Position numbers and translations under genes: made by a program
Part shown: positions 35,922 through 47,504 of the stretch, piece after piece
How the letters are laid out: every line of letters begins with the position of its first letter
Position numbering within the stretch: position 1 is the stretch's first letter
NCBI GenBank assembly: GCA_037126765.1
Contig: JBBCBC010000022.1
Span: 16,645,758-16,709,757 of the forward strand
Source of the DNA: Stenogyne calaminthoides
Taxonomy: Eukaryota; Streptophyta; Magnoliopsida; Lamiales; Lamiaceae
DNA length: 64,000 nucleotides
Direction: 5' to 3'
The notes under the pieces: model-generated
Database searches by the model: none
What the model was told of the DNA's origin: nothing
Seen by the model: only the letters and a program-made list of their open reading frames with translations

Positions 35922-38900
35922 ATGGCCCCTACCATTTTCGAGAGATTAGCCGAGACGAATAAGCCATGGTACGAATACGTGGTGTCTCTGGAGAGCACGT
36001 CAAACGCCAAGCACGAAGAAGAAGCGCTCCACTTAATCAGATTGGCGAAACTTACGAACCTCATCCTAAATCGACCAGAGGTGGAGTACACCCGTGAGGT
36101 AATAGAGTTTGTTGCAAATATGGAAATCGATGAGGAATATTGTATAGAATCTAAGATTTCTGTTTTGCATCTCGAACAATCGATGAAATATGTAGATTTT
36201 GTTCGAGAGCTCTATATAGTCCCTAAGCATCTGAACGACGTATTTGAGTTGTGCGATAGGGGAGATGATCCCTCATTATTTATGTTGGGACGGGAGCAGG
36301 AGTATCTTGACAAGGTTGCCGAGAAACCTGTTAAGTTTGAGGCAACTCTGCACAAACGGCATCTGCAGCCGAAATACAGAGTGTTGATGGATATTGTGGG
36401 AAAGTGCATAATGAGTTGATCTGGAAGCTTCGAGCAGATCAGCACTCCCAAACTCCGACTGATGGCGGCTATTGAGGACTCACCCACCAAGGATTTCAAC
36501 TGGCTGAAATATCTAATCAATGTGGTGATTGAGCAAGCCAAGGTCATAAAAAGGGAGGATGATGGGGCAATATCTATCAAAGGCAGAATCCTCCACGCCA
36601 CCAAAATTGCATTCATTCTGGAGATGTGCCGTGAGGAGGAGGATATCATTGCCAACTCTAACCCATTCCCTAAGTCCAAAGTGATGTTCAAGCCCATTGC
36701 TGCGAAGAGGACTTTCAAGGGAAAGAAAGAGAAGAAAGTGGAATCACCGGTTGCGGCTGAAAAAGAAACCCAACAAACTAGGGGGAAGGTGTTGTTGGAA
36801 GCCAAGAAGGAGTGGGGTGAGAAATTGAAGAAGCAGAAAAACCTTGCTCCAAAACGCAAAAGGATGGTGGTTCTCACTGATGAAGATGAGGAAAGTGAGA
36901 CTGAGGAGATTCAGCCTGAGAGCCAAACTTCTCAGAAATCGCCCTTACATGTTTTGGCTCAGGCTATCTCAAAGGCACAGGATCAAACTGAGGAGCAAGT
37001 CTTCTCTGAGGTTCTTGAGACTTCACTGAGCTCAGATAAATTTTCTCAGGAAATTTTCCAAGGACCTCAGACCTCAGTGAAAGTTCAGATTCCCTCTGAG
37101 GAGATGCCGGCTCAGACCGCGGAAGATGCTCAGATTCCTGCTGAGGATATGTCCACTAATTTCTCAGAGCAAGCAGATATTCCCTCTGAGGAGACGCCAG
37201 CTCAGACCTCAGAACCAAGTCATATCCAGACTGAGGAGCTACCTGTCCAAACCTCAAAAGCTGCTAAGCCTCAGGAGCCGATGAACTTTGAAGAGCTCCT
37301 GAGTGAGTTGTTGATTGACCCTTCCACTGAACCTGAGAGCCCGATGCTCAAGAAAGGAGAAGCTGAAGAGACCGAATGGCGAAGCAAGGGGGAACGGTTC
37401 ATTCTTGACCGCTACCCTGAGCTAAGCTCATTCCCTGACCTCCAAGACATCTTCTTTAGATTGAGGTCAACGGTCTACATCCTCAACCAGACTTTTCCAG
37501 AGATGCTTAACATTGCTTCATTCAGAGGGGAAGACTGGTGGAATGAGGAGACAGCTTTTCTCACTGAATTCTCAGGGTTCAGGAAAACCAAGCTCCAGAT
37601 GAAAATCTCAGATTTTGATGTGCTTGTGAAGAGGAAGGTGGCTGAGAGAAATGCTGAAGTTGGTGCCCCGAGCTCCATTGACAAATCTCAGGATGGGGAC
37701 CAACAAGGGGATGATGAGAGTCAATCTCAGAAGGAGAAAGACTCAACTGATGCTGATCAGGCTGTTGTCGAACATCCTCAGACTGAAGTTAGCCTTTAGG
37801 TAACTTTTGGCACAATTGATAATTATGCCAGGTTTACTGAAGTTCCTACCTTTAAATCTGTAATGTCTGATATGCAGACTGAGGCTCAGGTGGACACCCA
37901 AGCTCAGGATGAAGCCCCAGTTCAAACTGAAGCTCAGGTTCAGACTGAGACTCAGGATGAACAGCCAACTCAGGAGGCACAGCAGATCAGTAATGCTCCT
38001 GAGATTGATCTCACCCCGGTGATGGAGAAATTGGAGAAGGTTGAGCCAATTCTGAACAAAATTGCTCAGATGGAGGAAGTTTTGGCCAATCAATCTCAGA
38101 AGATTGAAGGATTGAGTACTTCTTCAGAACTGATGCTGCTTCGGAGCACTATGACAGAAAAGCTGACCTCCATGGAAGCAAAGCTAGAAAACAAGATGGA
38201 GGGGGTCAAGGCTGAGCTTAATGCAGAACTGAAGCAAAAGCATCAGGAGCGGACACAGATTCTAGAAGCAATGTTGGTTGAGAGGAATGAGATGCTAGTG
38301 AAGAACGCTGTTGAGGAAATGAGCTCAATGCTCATGGCCAAGATGACAGATATGTTCAAGGAAGCTCTCTCAAGCCAATTTGCACATTTGTCTGAAGAGT
38401 TCTCTGTGGTGAAGAACCACCTTAGGCGGCTCGAGGAAGAGCAAGATCAGATGGCAGGGGATGTGCGGAGTGTCAGCAAAGAGCAATATCACATGGACAC
38501 AGCACTCTCCAGGCTTCTGCCAGAGTATGGTTCCAAGAAGGGGGAAAGACCTGGAGCTGATCTCAGGGAATTATTGGAACATACTCTGAAGGGCAAGGTT
38601 GTTAAAAATGCTGAAAAGAAGATACTTGCCAAAGCCATGAAGGAAATAGAAGCCACTGAGAAGCTTAAATTGAAAGAGGTGGAGAAGCCAGTCTACACTT
38701 AGGTTTCAGAGGAAACAATGCAGGAAGTTGCAATGGAGAAACTGAGTGGTAGAGGAAGGATTGGAACAAGCCAGGCCGCTGCTGAATTGCCCATCAAGAG
38801 GAAGGCTGTGGTGATGGAAAAGCCTGAGGGCAAAAGAGCAAAGGCTTCTAAGCCAGTTCAGAGGAAGCTGATATTGGGTACTGAAGATTCTGAGTCTGAG

Positions 38901-39512
38901 CCCAAGAAGAAAGTCTTCAATACTAGAAGCACTCTGAAAACACTCCAGATTAAACAAGCGAAGAAAGTTGCAGCTTCTGTTTCTGGTGTACCAGTGATCA
39001 GAAAGAAGGCTGAAGAAGAGCAGAAAAGAAGGAGTGGGTTCAAAAGGTTCGCAAGCAAGAGGAGAGGGAGCACAAAAGCACAGAAATGGCCGCACGTTGA
39101 CAAATGGATGCCAGTCCGTCTCAACGATGCGTGGGAAGGAATCAAGAGAACCTTCTGGTTCTACTATGATGTGCTCAGAGAATGGAGAGGGGAGAGCTCA
39201 GATCCGAATGAGGCTTTCATCGATTATCTCCTGACCTTCTATCCAAAATATCTCCAAGTATGAATAAATCTAGCGGATGAAGGAAAGGTGCAGATAACCG
39301 CCCCTGGTCCATATGTGTACCCTCCTCCCAGGTTAGAGAATGGTTGTGTTAATGAGAAAGCCATTTCTCAGGAAATATCTCAGTATGCTGCTCAGTTAGG
39401 TCTGACAGGAAACAGTCCGGATATCATCAAAGAAAGAGATGCACTGAAGAAGAGATATTACGGAATGTTCAACCTAGAAGTCCCTGCTGATGAGGTGGAA
39501 GAGCAGAGCTGA
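35922..39512 (+). pseudogene. Envelope-like ORF of Sirevirus A2, long frame with four stops
   Basis: A single reading frame of 1197 codons runs from ATG 35922 (MAPTIFERLAETNKPWYEYV) to TGA 39510, without any frameshift. It is broken only by TGA 36417, TAG 37797, TAG 38700 and TGA 39261. The N-terminal 180 residues form a conserved globular part shared with A1. Next comes a lysine-rich linker, then a Glu/Gln/Pro/Ser-rich middle with repeated SEETPAQT-like units (about 37080-37250). A second repeated QTEAQVQTE stretch follows (about 37875-37965), then a long coiled coil (about 38010-38480) and a basic tail ending in YYGMFNLEVP. No clear signal peptide or membrane helix is seen. Function unknown; envelope-like by position only. 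Confidence 0.82.
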
Positions 39513-39983
39513 AGAGCCGAACTGAAGAGCTGAACTGAAGAACAAAATGAAGACTCAGAAGATGAAGACTCAGAAGATTTATGTAATCTTATTTTTTTTG
39601 TCTTTTTGATTTTGCTCAGATAAGATTAATTGTAACCTATAACAGTCTACCTATCATCAATGAAATTTTATCATTTATGCTCAAAAGATAACATCTCATT
39701 ATCTTATTTACATGTCTTTTAAATTTTTATATGCCTGAATGATTGTCTCTGAGATTAATTGATTGAGAAATTAAGTATTTGGTGATGAATCCTTTGAGAG
39801 ATTCATGACTGAAGAAATTACTGTGAGATTCTCTGTATGGAAATTATTGGGAGATTAATTGTTAAGAGACTCATTATTTTTTGGGGGAAATTGTTGAAAA
39901 TAAAACCAATCTTGTAATAGGATAAAACTGAAACCTGAGTATAGGTTAAGTATGTTTGTAACAAGATAGGTTTTGGCATCATC

Positions 39984-39996
39984 AAAAAGGGGGAAA
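39984..39996 (+). other. Polypurine tract of A2
   Basis: AAAAAGGGGGAAA lies one base before the 3' LTR, preceded by TTTTGGCATCATC as in A1. Confidence 0.88.
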
Positions 39997-41350
39997 TTGT
40001 TGGAAGATGAATTTAATAAAGATATGATTTTGATTAGATCTCAAAACCCCTGAGTATGACATATTCAGAATAATCTTGATAGTTGAGTCAGGATTCAGTT
40101 TTAGAGTATTCAGGATGTTATCTGCAAAATATATAGTCAGCAGATATAGATCAGGTTAGGATCTGAAGATTCTGAAGAACTCAGTAAGTTTCTGAAGAAA
40201 CCGAAAGTTTCAAAGATGAAACCAAGTTTCTGAAGTTTTAATATGAAACGAAGAAATCAAGACTCGAGCAGAAATCGAGATATCAAGACTCAAAGATGAA
40301 ATCAAGAATCAAGACTCAAAGATGAAGACTTCAAGATATCGGCCAAGACAACTGTGGAAGACTCAAGACTCTAAAGACTCGAAGACCTCAAGACTCGAGA
40401 AGACTCAAGACACGTAAGATGTAAGATCAAGAATCGAAGATCAAGAATATTGAAGGCACAAAGAATTATCAAGACTCAAGAATGTATTGAATGCTCAAAG
40501 ATAAACTCGAATGTTCCGAGGCACTGAACATATCTATCTAAAGGATACAATACTAAGAAGATCGCGATTCCTTAGAAACTTAGATATTACCCAGACATTC
40601 AAGTGCAGACAAAATGAACTAAGACAAAGTGTTGTTAGGGTTATATAACTCAGAGATTGTAACCAAAAGAGCCGTTGAGTTGTCTACCTTTAACTGGAGA
40701 CAAAAGTCAAAAAGAGGAAGACAAAGATTGTACCATCTTGACAATCGACAAAGGATGTGTCATTTGAAAAAAGATGTCAGAAGTACTAAAGTTCCAAACT
40801 GCAAAAAGTGATGACCGGCTACATGAAAGGCTATTGCCTAAAACGTGTTAGGGAGTGTAAAACCCTAAATATAGCCGTTTCTCACACACCATAAGAGGAA
40901 ACTCTCGGAGCTATCTCTCCAACGGATAGTTTTCAAAGAGTGACCTTGGTGTATGCCTATAAATACTTGTGACCTTCTACATTGAAAGGTTACGGGAAAT
41001 TTGTAAGCAACTCAAGAGCTCAAACTTATTATCGCAAAGTTAAAGCACTCGAAAAACCAAGAATTTCCCAAGTGCTTTATATTGAAGAGAGCTCATTAAA
41101 CTAAGCCTAGCTTGATAAGATATATCCAAAGCTTAGTCGAGATATCCTAGCCTTTGCATTGTTCTTTATTGTAAAGGATATCTCATTTTAGTTGGAAACC
41201 AACCAAGAAACCCCAAACCCTTTAGAAGGTAGTTTGAGTGTGATTGTTGGTGAGATTGGAGTTGTAAAGAGTGAGTAAAACATGAGGTAGTGTAAAGCTC
41301 TAGAGGAGAAGTTAGTAAGCTACTGGTGGTAGTCTGAAAGCTTGTGTGAG

Positions 41351-41485
41351 TTGAGTAAGTAAACTACAGAGGTAGTCAGAAAGCTCAAGGTCGGGTTGAG
41401 TAAGTAAACTACAGAGGTAGTCAGAAAACTCAGGGCCGAGTTGAGTAAGTAAACTACAGAGGTAGTCAGAAAGCTCAAGGAAGTG
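41351..41485 (+). repeat. Three 45-bp tandem repeats in the A LTR
   Basis: Copies at 41351, 41396 and 41441 all begin TTGAGTAAGTAAACTACAGA and end in variants of AAGCTCAAGG. Weaker forms occur in every A LTR (3230-3430, 28920-29150, 63040-63260), about 350-400 bp downstream of the TATA box. Confidence 0.85.
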
Positions 41486-42015
41486 ATTAGTGAATTTCTC
41501 TGAAGAGATCAGAGAGAGTGGACGTAGGAGCTTGAGTCCTTGAACCACTATAAATTGCTGTGTTCTTTGCTTTCTGTTTTGCTTTGCTTAATTGTTGCAT
41601 ATATTTTGAAAGCATATTTTCACTAATATTTCAGTTGGAATCAATCCACTGAAGTTGCATATAAATTGAATCACAGCCTAATCACTATTCCATTAAAGGA
41701 AGGTTTTCAGCAAAAGCTTAAAACAGTATAAACTAAGGGCCAACCATTCCGCACTTCGAGTAGCCTAGAACAGATAGTTACCAAACTAAACTTACTCTTC
41801 TGAGGGTTCATAAGTTAGTTATCCGATCCAAGCAACTCCGGATCTCTGAAAACCTCAGGACTCAGTTGGGATTATATGAGGTTTTAAAGCATTTCCAGGA
41901 TCACTTTGTCTCAATGAGACTTTGACTCGAGCGATTTGTGCTTCTCGTAACCAAATCATCAGGACAACCTGACCCAAGCTAACCTCAGTAAGAAAAAGTT
42001 TTAAAAACACTGACA

Positions 42016-42042
42016 CGTGTATTCCCCCCCCATACACGTGTA
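42016..42042. repeat. Twin CACGTG hairpin near the end of the A LTR
   Basis: ACACGTGTAT and ATACACGTGT flank a short C-run, about 25 bp before the LTR terminus. The same structure occurs at 3942-3969, 29688-29719 and, inverted, at 62487-62515; at 7085-7128 it is degenerate. Confidence 0.85.
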
Positions 42043-42067
42043 AGACTCGTTTGCACCAGGACCAACA

Positions 42068-42547
42068 CCCTCTTTATCAGTTCCGTACATACGTGTCGAT
42101 CTCTCGTTGGTTTACAAGTACACTTATTTGGCACTCGTCAGTCTTCATTCTTGCTTATTCTGATTGTCTGATCACTTCATATGTCTTGGGTTGATGCTTA
42201 GATATCATCAGATAGGAACTGACCTGATCAGTTCAAACTGATCAATTCTACCTTGTTGAGTCTTCTGATGTAAGTTGTTTTAGCTCAACTTGCCAACTCT
42301 TCTGATGTTCATCTAATGTCAGTCTTCTGAGGTTCTTCTGTTCTAGTCTTGGTATCTTCTTCTTCGACTTTTGATCTTCTGATCTTCTTATCTTCTGATC
42401 TTCTTCAAGACTAAACCTATACATATTGAGTTCTCCCTCAATATGTGACCTATCAAATATATCAGTTGCTCTGTACAACAGTTATCAACTGTTCATCCTA
42501 TTACAACTATTTTGGAACTTTCATCAAAACTATAAATTTTTCCAACA
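42068..42547 (-). repeat. 5' LTR of Sirevirus B, left part (minus strand)
   Basis: This is the start (U3 side) of the minus-strand B LTR; on the minus strand it begins at 42547 with TGTTGGAAAAATT. It matches the plus-strand LTR at 55609 far better than the other B LTRs do, including GATAACTGTTGTA and GAGCAACTGAT. The first five bases (CCCTC) duplicate the A2 target. Confidence 0.9.
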
Positions 42548-42623
42548 CATAGTTCATATGGTATTTTTCCTTGGTTCTTTGTCAGGATGGATCTGTTATG
42601 AGAATAGCATACAGTATTGACAA

Positions 42624-42683
42624 CTTCAGCCCAAAATCTCTTAGGGATATCAGCTTCAGCCCAAAATCTCTTAGGGATATCAG
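42624..42683 (-). repeat. 30-bp in-frame tandem duplication in integrase D
   Basis: CTTCAGCCCAAAATCTCTTA and the ten following bases occur twice (42624 and 42654). The minus-strand protein repeats ADIPKRFWAE. The frame is kept. Confidence 0.9.
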
Positions 42684-43490
42684 CTTCAGCAATCATTGTT
42701 CTTGCAGCTTCTTTCATTGTCCTATTTCTTCTTTCAGCAACAACATTTTGTTGTGGGGTCCTTGCAGCTGATGTTTCATGAGTTATTCCATTTGCTGCAC
42801 AATAATAAGAAATAATATGGTTGATAAACTCAGTGCCTTTATCTGATCTGATTTTGACCACACTCAGATTCTTTTCATTACTGAGTCTCTTTAGTAGTTC
42901 AGGCAATTTTGTCAGTGTTTCTTTCTTACTGGGTAAGAATATGACCCGTGTATATCTGGAGTAGTCATCAACTACTACAAGTGTATATACTCTGACATTA
43001 GTGCTCACAGGTATTACTGGACCAAATAGATCCATATGTAATAGTTGAAGTATTCTTTCAGTAGAAAATTCTACCTTTCTTTTGAATGATGCTCTTATCT
43101 GTTTGCCTTTCAGGCAAGCATCACACACATGATCTTTACTGAACACTTCATTGGGTAACCCCCTTACAAGTGCTAATCTTGCAAGTTTATTCAGGGTTTT
43201 GAAGTTCAAGTGATTCAGTGTTTTGTACCATAACCAACTGGTTTCAGTAGCCTTCTCAGCAACTAAACATGTATCCATTGAAGTTAATTTCCAATCAGAA
43301 TGATACACATTTCCTTTTCTAGTACCAGTCAGTAGTATTTGATGTGACACATTGTCTTTCACATAACATAAATTCTTTGAGAATTCAACACTGAGTCCTT
43401 TATCACAGAATTCACTGATAGAAAGCAGGTTATGCTTTAAACTAGAAACATAAGATGCACCATGAATATGAATAGTATCAATTTCAAGTG

Positions 43491-43858
43491 TTCCATATCC
43501 TTCAGTCTGTCCTTTGGAGTTATCTCTAAAAGTTATCTGAGGGCCTTTCTATTCAACATAGTCAGTGAGGAGATATCCATATCCTATCATGTGTCTTGAA
43601 CATCCACTGTCCAAGTACCATCCAACAGGTGCAACTTCATCTCAACTCATCATGGCTATATTGTCTTCATTATGTTCCATATCCTTCAGTCTGTCCTTTG
43701 GGGTTATCTCCAAAAGTTATCTGAGGGCCTTTCTGTTCAACATAGTCAGTGAGGAGATATTCATATCATGTCATGTGTCTTGAACATCCACTGTCCAAAT
43801 ACCATGCAGCAGGTGCAACTTCATCTCCACTCATCATCGCTATGTTGTCTTCATTCAG
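43491..43858 (-). repeat. 184-bp tandem duplication over the protease site of D
   Basis: Copies begin TTCCATATCCTTCAGTCTG at 43491 and 43675. Each carries, on the minus strand, the codons of the DSGC protease site, so the active site is present twice. Confidence 0.87.
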
Positions 43859-45272
43859 CTCAGTGGCCAACTTCTGAAACAAAACCAGGCCTTAGGTACC
43901 CATTTGGTGTAGGGTCCTACCAGGTTAGCTGTACCTTTTGGAATCCAAATCTGCCTCACAAATCTAATTACTTTAGAGTGGCTAATTTATCTTCCATAAA
44001 CATCAACATACACATTTACCACTCTTGGTGCCTTAGCAGTATTCTGTGTATGATTACCATGTTAGGGTTATACTAGAAAGTATGCTTTTACTTTGTATAA
44101 CCAAACTGAATTTATGTCTTATTTACTGAAAATAAATTATTTATCACTGTTGCTTTAAATATGAATGAATGTTATATATATTTACTGCATAATTGTTCAA
44201 ATAATAGTACGTGTTACATTTTAGTTAATGTGGTGTAACCAAATCACAAAAGATCATATTAACAGTCCCTTGTAAATAAGTAGAGATTCACAACCTAGAT
44301 GGAGATGAACCATCCATCGCGAAAGGTTGAGGTGTAAGGCTCAGATTGTGTTTTATTGACCAAGAGATTACACTAGTGCATTATGATGCGCTGAATAGGA
44401 CCTACAACGAGGATAATTCTTCAGTACTGAATATACAAGAATTAGACCTCAGTGGTTCATTATTTCTTAATCTCCGTTCCTTAAATAGGATTGTGTGAAA
44501 TTAAAAATTATTGCTTTAACTTATATTGAGTAGAGAATCAATATAATTCAATACTTTGTATCTTAGGCAATATTATTAGCTACATGACGATTGCTAAGAT
44601 TTAATATAGAGAATCGTGTGCAAGTATATCTTGCGTGATTTGTCCTCTTGGTGGGCTCAGAAGTTTTATCATACCAAATCTTGCAAGTGGAATTAGTTTC
44701 CGGTATGGATAATAATGTTGAGATGTTCTTACTCCAAGAAAAAAGATATTAATTAATATAAAGCTTTTCAGTGGCATGAATTAATTAATGGACTAAATAA
44801 TCTTAAACACGGGAAATAATAATTGGGAGCCATATTACAGTAATATGGGTTAAGATGGATAGTGCAATATTAATTATGTAGTGGAATTAATTAATATTAA
44901 TGGGCTTGAATAATATTGTCGCTCAATATTGATAATTCAAAGTCCATTGGAAGGTCCAATCTTAAATCTCCTAAAGGCCCCTCAAGTAGCTCAAATATAA
45001 AGTCCAATAACTTAAAATAGTGATTAAAATAAAAGAAATTAATGTTGCCTAATTTTTCTATTTTTTTTCAAAAATATTAAAGGAAGAGAGAAGATTTCTT
45101 GATTTTCTAGGAAAGATTTTATGGAAAAAGATATGTATTCTTGGAATACAAGATTATCCCATAAATTCAAGAAAAGTCAAAGATCTTATTTTTTCCCATT
45201 AATAAGTAATTTAAAAAAATTCCTATAAAATAACGGAGAAGATTTTTTTGGGATTTATTTAGGGAAATAGAA

Positions 45273-45492
45273 ATTTTTTTTTTTGATAACACGGTATTCG
45301 GCTTAAGGGCCGACTAATCCGGGGGACCAGAACTCACCGTCCACTTGCAAGGGCCCCACTTCAAGCGAGAGCTAAGCTCTGTATGGACTGGCCTATCTTA
45401 AGAGTTGATCGCACCTGAGAGGATTCGAATCTGAGACCTAGAGAGGAGCATACTCCTAAGTCTCAAGCCTACAACCACTAGGCCAACCCTTT
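45273..45492 (-). mobile_element. tRNA-derived SINE, target duplication GGGAAATAGAA
   Basis: Read on the minus strand it starts AAGGGTTGGCCTAGTGGTTG (box A, 45472-45484), has box B GGTCTCAGATTCGAATCC (45421-45438), and ends in a poly-A tail (T-run 45274-45284). It is flanked by the 11-bp duplication GGGAAATAGAA (45262-45272 and 45493-45503). The uninterrupted site is seen in the solo LTR at about 54625. About 220 bp is a normal plant SINE length. Confidence 0.9.
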
Positions 45493-45603
45493 GGGAAATA
45501 GAATATATAGGATATATTCAAGATTGTATCTTGAAGAAGATACAAGGAAATTTCCCATGAGCCAATAAAACCTTAAATTTTCAAACCCCCCCCCCTCTAT
45601 TCT

Positions 45604-45611
45604 TATAAATA
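45604..45611 (+). promoter_or_regulatory. TATA box of family E LTR
   Basis: TATAAATA lies in the context TTCTTATAAATAGGAG, about 410 bp before the LTR end. Confidence 0.6.
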
Positions 45612-46019
45612 GGAGATGAAAAATTCATCCCCCAATATAATTCCATGTGTTGGAAAAATTAGAAATCCACAGAGGTGGTGCAACATAATTTTATTTTTCC
45701 CTTTTGTTAATTGTTCGTGAGCATACTCCCACTGGATTAATGAACAAGGACGTGGAAATACTTTAAGAAGGACTTTGGGTTTGTTCGTGGAACGTTGCTC
45801 GTCTTCTCTGTTGTCTTGATCATCAAGAGGTTAGTTCACGTAAACTCCTAGCAAATTTCACATTGGTAGAATTTATGTGGCTTGATTATATGCATATTTT
45901 GTTGTTGAATTATTATTTGATTTAATATAGGATTAATTCATGCTAGTAATAATTGTAGAATTAAATTTGTATTTAAATATTCATCCTGAATATATCCAGA
46001 CAATTAATTCCCCTAGTAC

Positions 46020-46032
46020 TGGTATCAGAGCC
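46020..46032 (+). other. Primer binding site of E
   Basis: TGGTATCAGAGCC is an exact match to the initiator tRNA-Met site, a few bases after the LTR. Confidence 0.88.
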
Positions 46033-47504
46033 TCGGTTTTGGGCTCTGGTATTTGAATTGTAATTTAATTCATTTATTTCATTTAATTTGAAATTGGATA
46101 GTAGAATTGCTAGATCTTTTTTGCAGGTGTCTAATTGTCTTGGTATATAATGAATGTTTAATTATGCACGCATATACTCGTGGTTTTTAATTCGATTCAT
46201 TCGAGTTCGTTTTGCCTCATGAGAAAATCCACGAGTAGATTAGGATTTGTTTGATTAGATCAATATAATAGACTAGTCTAGATCTAGGTTTATTTATTTT
46301 TTGTAAATAAATTGTAACCGGATCCAGAACGAAGATGGAGATGGAGAATTAAAGACGAACAACCAAGTGTCCACATGTACGCGAGCCAAAGCACACGCCA
46401 GGGCTAGGGCGAAAGCCTAGCGTCCGCACGATGTGCTAGGAGTTCACGGACGGGACAGGCTGGACGCACACGACACACGCTCCCACGGGCCAAGGTATGG
46501 ACGAGAGTCGGGCAGATGCGAATGTGCACGAGCGCGCACTTAGGCGCGCGCGGCCACGGGTGCTCGGGGAAGCTGGCAATTAGAGACGCGTGGGCACGCA
46601 CCGCTGCGTTCGAGGGCACGCGCGCACGTGGGTGGGACGCAGGCGGGCGCGAGCATGGGCATGCGCGGATCCGAATGCGCGACACGTACGCGGGGCGCGA
46701 GCTGGTGGGTGACGGGCGATGCGAGATGGCCGGTCCATATGCGGGCGTGCCCTTAAGCGCACGCGTACAGGCATTGTGGGCCGTGAGCTACTCGGCGCCG
46801 GACGTCGTCTCGAACCTTGACGAAAGACATTTTAAAGAATCGTTGTGGTTGAGTGGGAGCCCTTTCGACACGAAAGATGACGGCTACGAAGACGATTTCT
46901 CAAGATCAAGACATGAGAAAAATTTACCATGACAGTTGGATATATTTGCTCAATATATTTAATTTTTTATTTTATTTTATTTTAATGAATGGTTTATTTT
47001 CGTGCCTATTTTGATTTGTTTGAATATCGATGCATGAGATATTGTTTGTTAAAAATCTCGTTTTTGAAAATTTCTACGCATGCTTAAATAATTAATTGAC
47101 AATTCTATTTCAGATAATAAAATTGGATTAATTTTGACCTCCATGATTTATTTATTTGTGAATTATTTTGGAGAAATTTCCCTCACGAAACGGCCAAAAG
47201 ATAGCTTTCACATGAATGAATTTCTAGAGGATGATTATGAATTATTATTAGTTGTGATGACCCACCACATGAGGCTCATTCAAAATGAAATATCAATTCT
47301 GTATTTAATCATGGTTATTACTTAGGTATAAAATTTATATACATAAACTTCCCGAAGTCCCTGTCAATTTTATATTGGTCAAGTGGGAGCCAACTATTAA
47401 TATGGAAATTAAAGGTTTGTAACTGTCTTTGTTTGTGATGAGAATGCACATGATGAGATTTATGATTATGTAGATGCTTATGAGAGACAAATAAGGTCTT
47501 CTGA
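46033..47504 (+). other. Leader of element E, non-coding, with GC-rich block
   Basis: After the primer site comes AT-rich sequence, then a sharply GC- and CpG-rich block (about 46320-46800) with no believable protein. The ORFs there on both strands are composition artefacts. AT-rich sequence follows to about 47500. AGTGGGAGC motifs at 46855 and 47380 resemble copia purine tracts, but no LTR follows. The sequence then changes to B pol; the last stretch (about 47420-47520) may already be gag tail. This right edge is one inversion breakpoint. Confidence 0.5.

Larger units (their letters stand above)
27689..42067 (+). mobile_element. Complete 14.4-kb Sirevirus A2
   Basis: The element runs 14,379 bp from TGTTGGGAGATG to CAACA and is flanked by perfect CCCTC duplications (27684-27688 and 42068-42072), inside the B LTR. 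Its parts are the 5' LTR, tRNA-Met primer site, gag, pol with a large integrase deletion, a long envelope-like frame, the purine tract and the 3' LTR. It is the best preserved element in the window but lacks a usable integrase and has many frame breaks. Confidence 0.95.
39998..42067 (+). repeat. 3' LTR of Sirevirus A2
   Basis: The LTR is 2070 bp from TGTTGGAAGATG to CAACA. A TATA box lies at 40958. It contains three 45-bp repeats at 41351-41485 and the CACGTG hairpin at 42016-42042. Confidence 0.94.
14926..42547 (-). mobile_element. Sirevirus B, 5' half, inverted (gag and 5' LTR)
   Basis: On the minus strand, reading from 42547 leftward, are a family B LTR, a tRNA-Met primer site (26620-26631) and gag (from 26493), ending abruptly at about 14926 before the protease. 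Two later elements interrupt it: the A2 element (27689-42067) in the LTR and the C element (15753-25177) in gag. The flank at 42548 is CTATG (minus strand), the same as the flank at 57093 of the plus-strand B half, so both belong to one element split by an inversion. Confidence 0.85.
42548..44059 (-). pseudogene. Host Sirevirus D: protease to integrase, minus strand
   Basis: On the minus strand, from 44059 to 42548, are the link peptide WIPKGTANLVGPY-like (about 43900-43955), protease DSGCSRHM sites (two copies through a tandem duplication) and the pre-integrase zinc region (NHLNF, CDACLKGKQ). Next come catalytic HMDLFG and IRSDKGTEF, then PQQN(V)VAERRN and the tail up to PYEL, with no break between 43362 and 42548. 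The last codons continue exactly into the plus-strand sequence at 57093 once one CTATG is removed. Proteins resemble family A pol, so D is an A-like Sirevirus. Confidence 0.85.
44060..46015 (+). repeat. 5' LTR of element E, carrying a SINE
   Basis: The LTR begins TGTTAGGGTTATACT and aligns with the solo E LTR at 53458 (TGTTGGGGTTATACT). It is about 286 bp longer, mostly because of a SINE at 45273-45492. The primer site follows at 46020. A TATA box lies at 45604. The right terminus is eroded (CCCCTAGTAC instead of a clear CA end). The left flank is TACCA in element D. Confidence 0.82.

Noticed and set aside
45421..45492. A tRNA gene
   Set aside because: Box A and box B are present, but the cloverleaf is not, and poly-A tail and target duplications show a SINE.
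46404..46932. ORFs of 64 to 138 codons on both strands in the GC-rich block
   Set aside because: Both strands and several frames are open together, residues are mostly Arg, Ala, Pro and His, and no domain is seen. This is an effect of GC composition.
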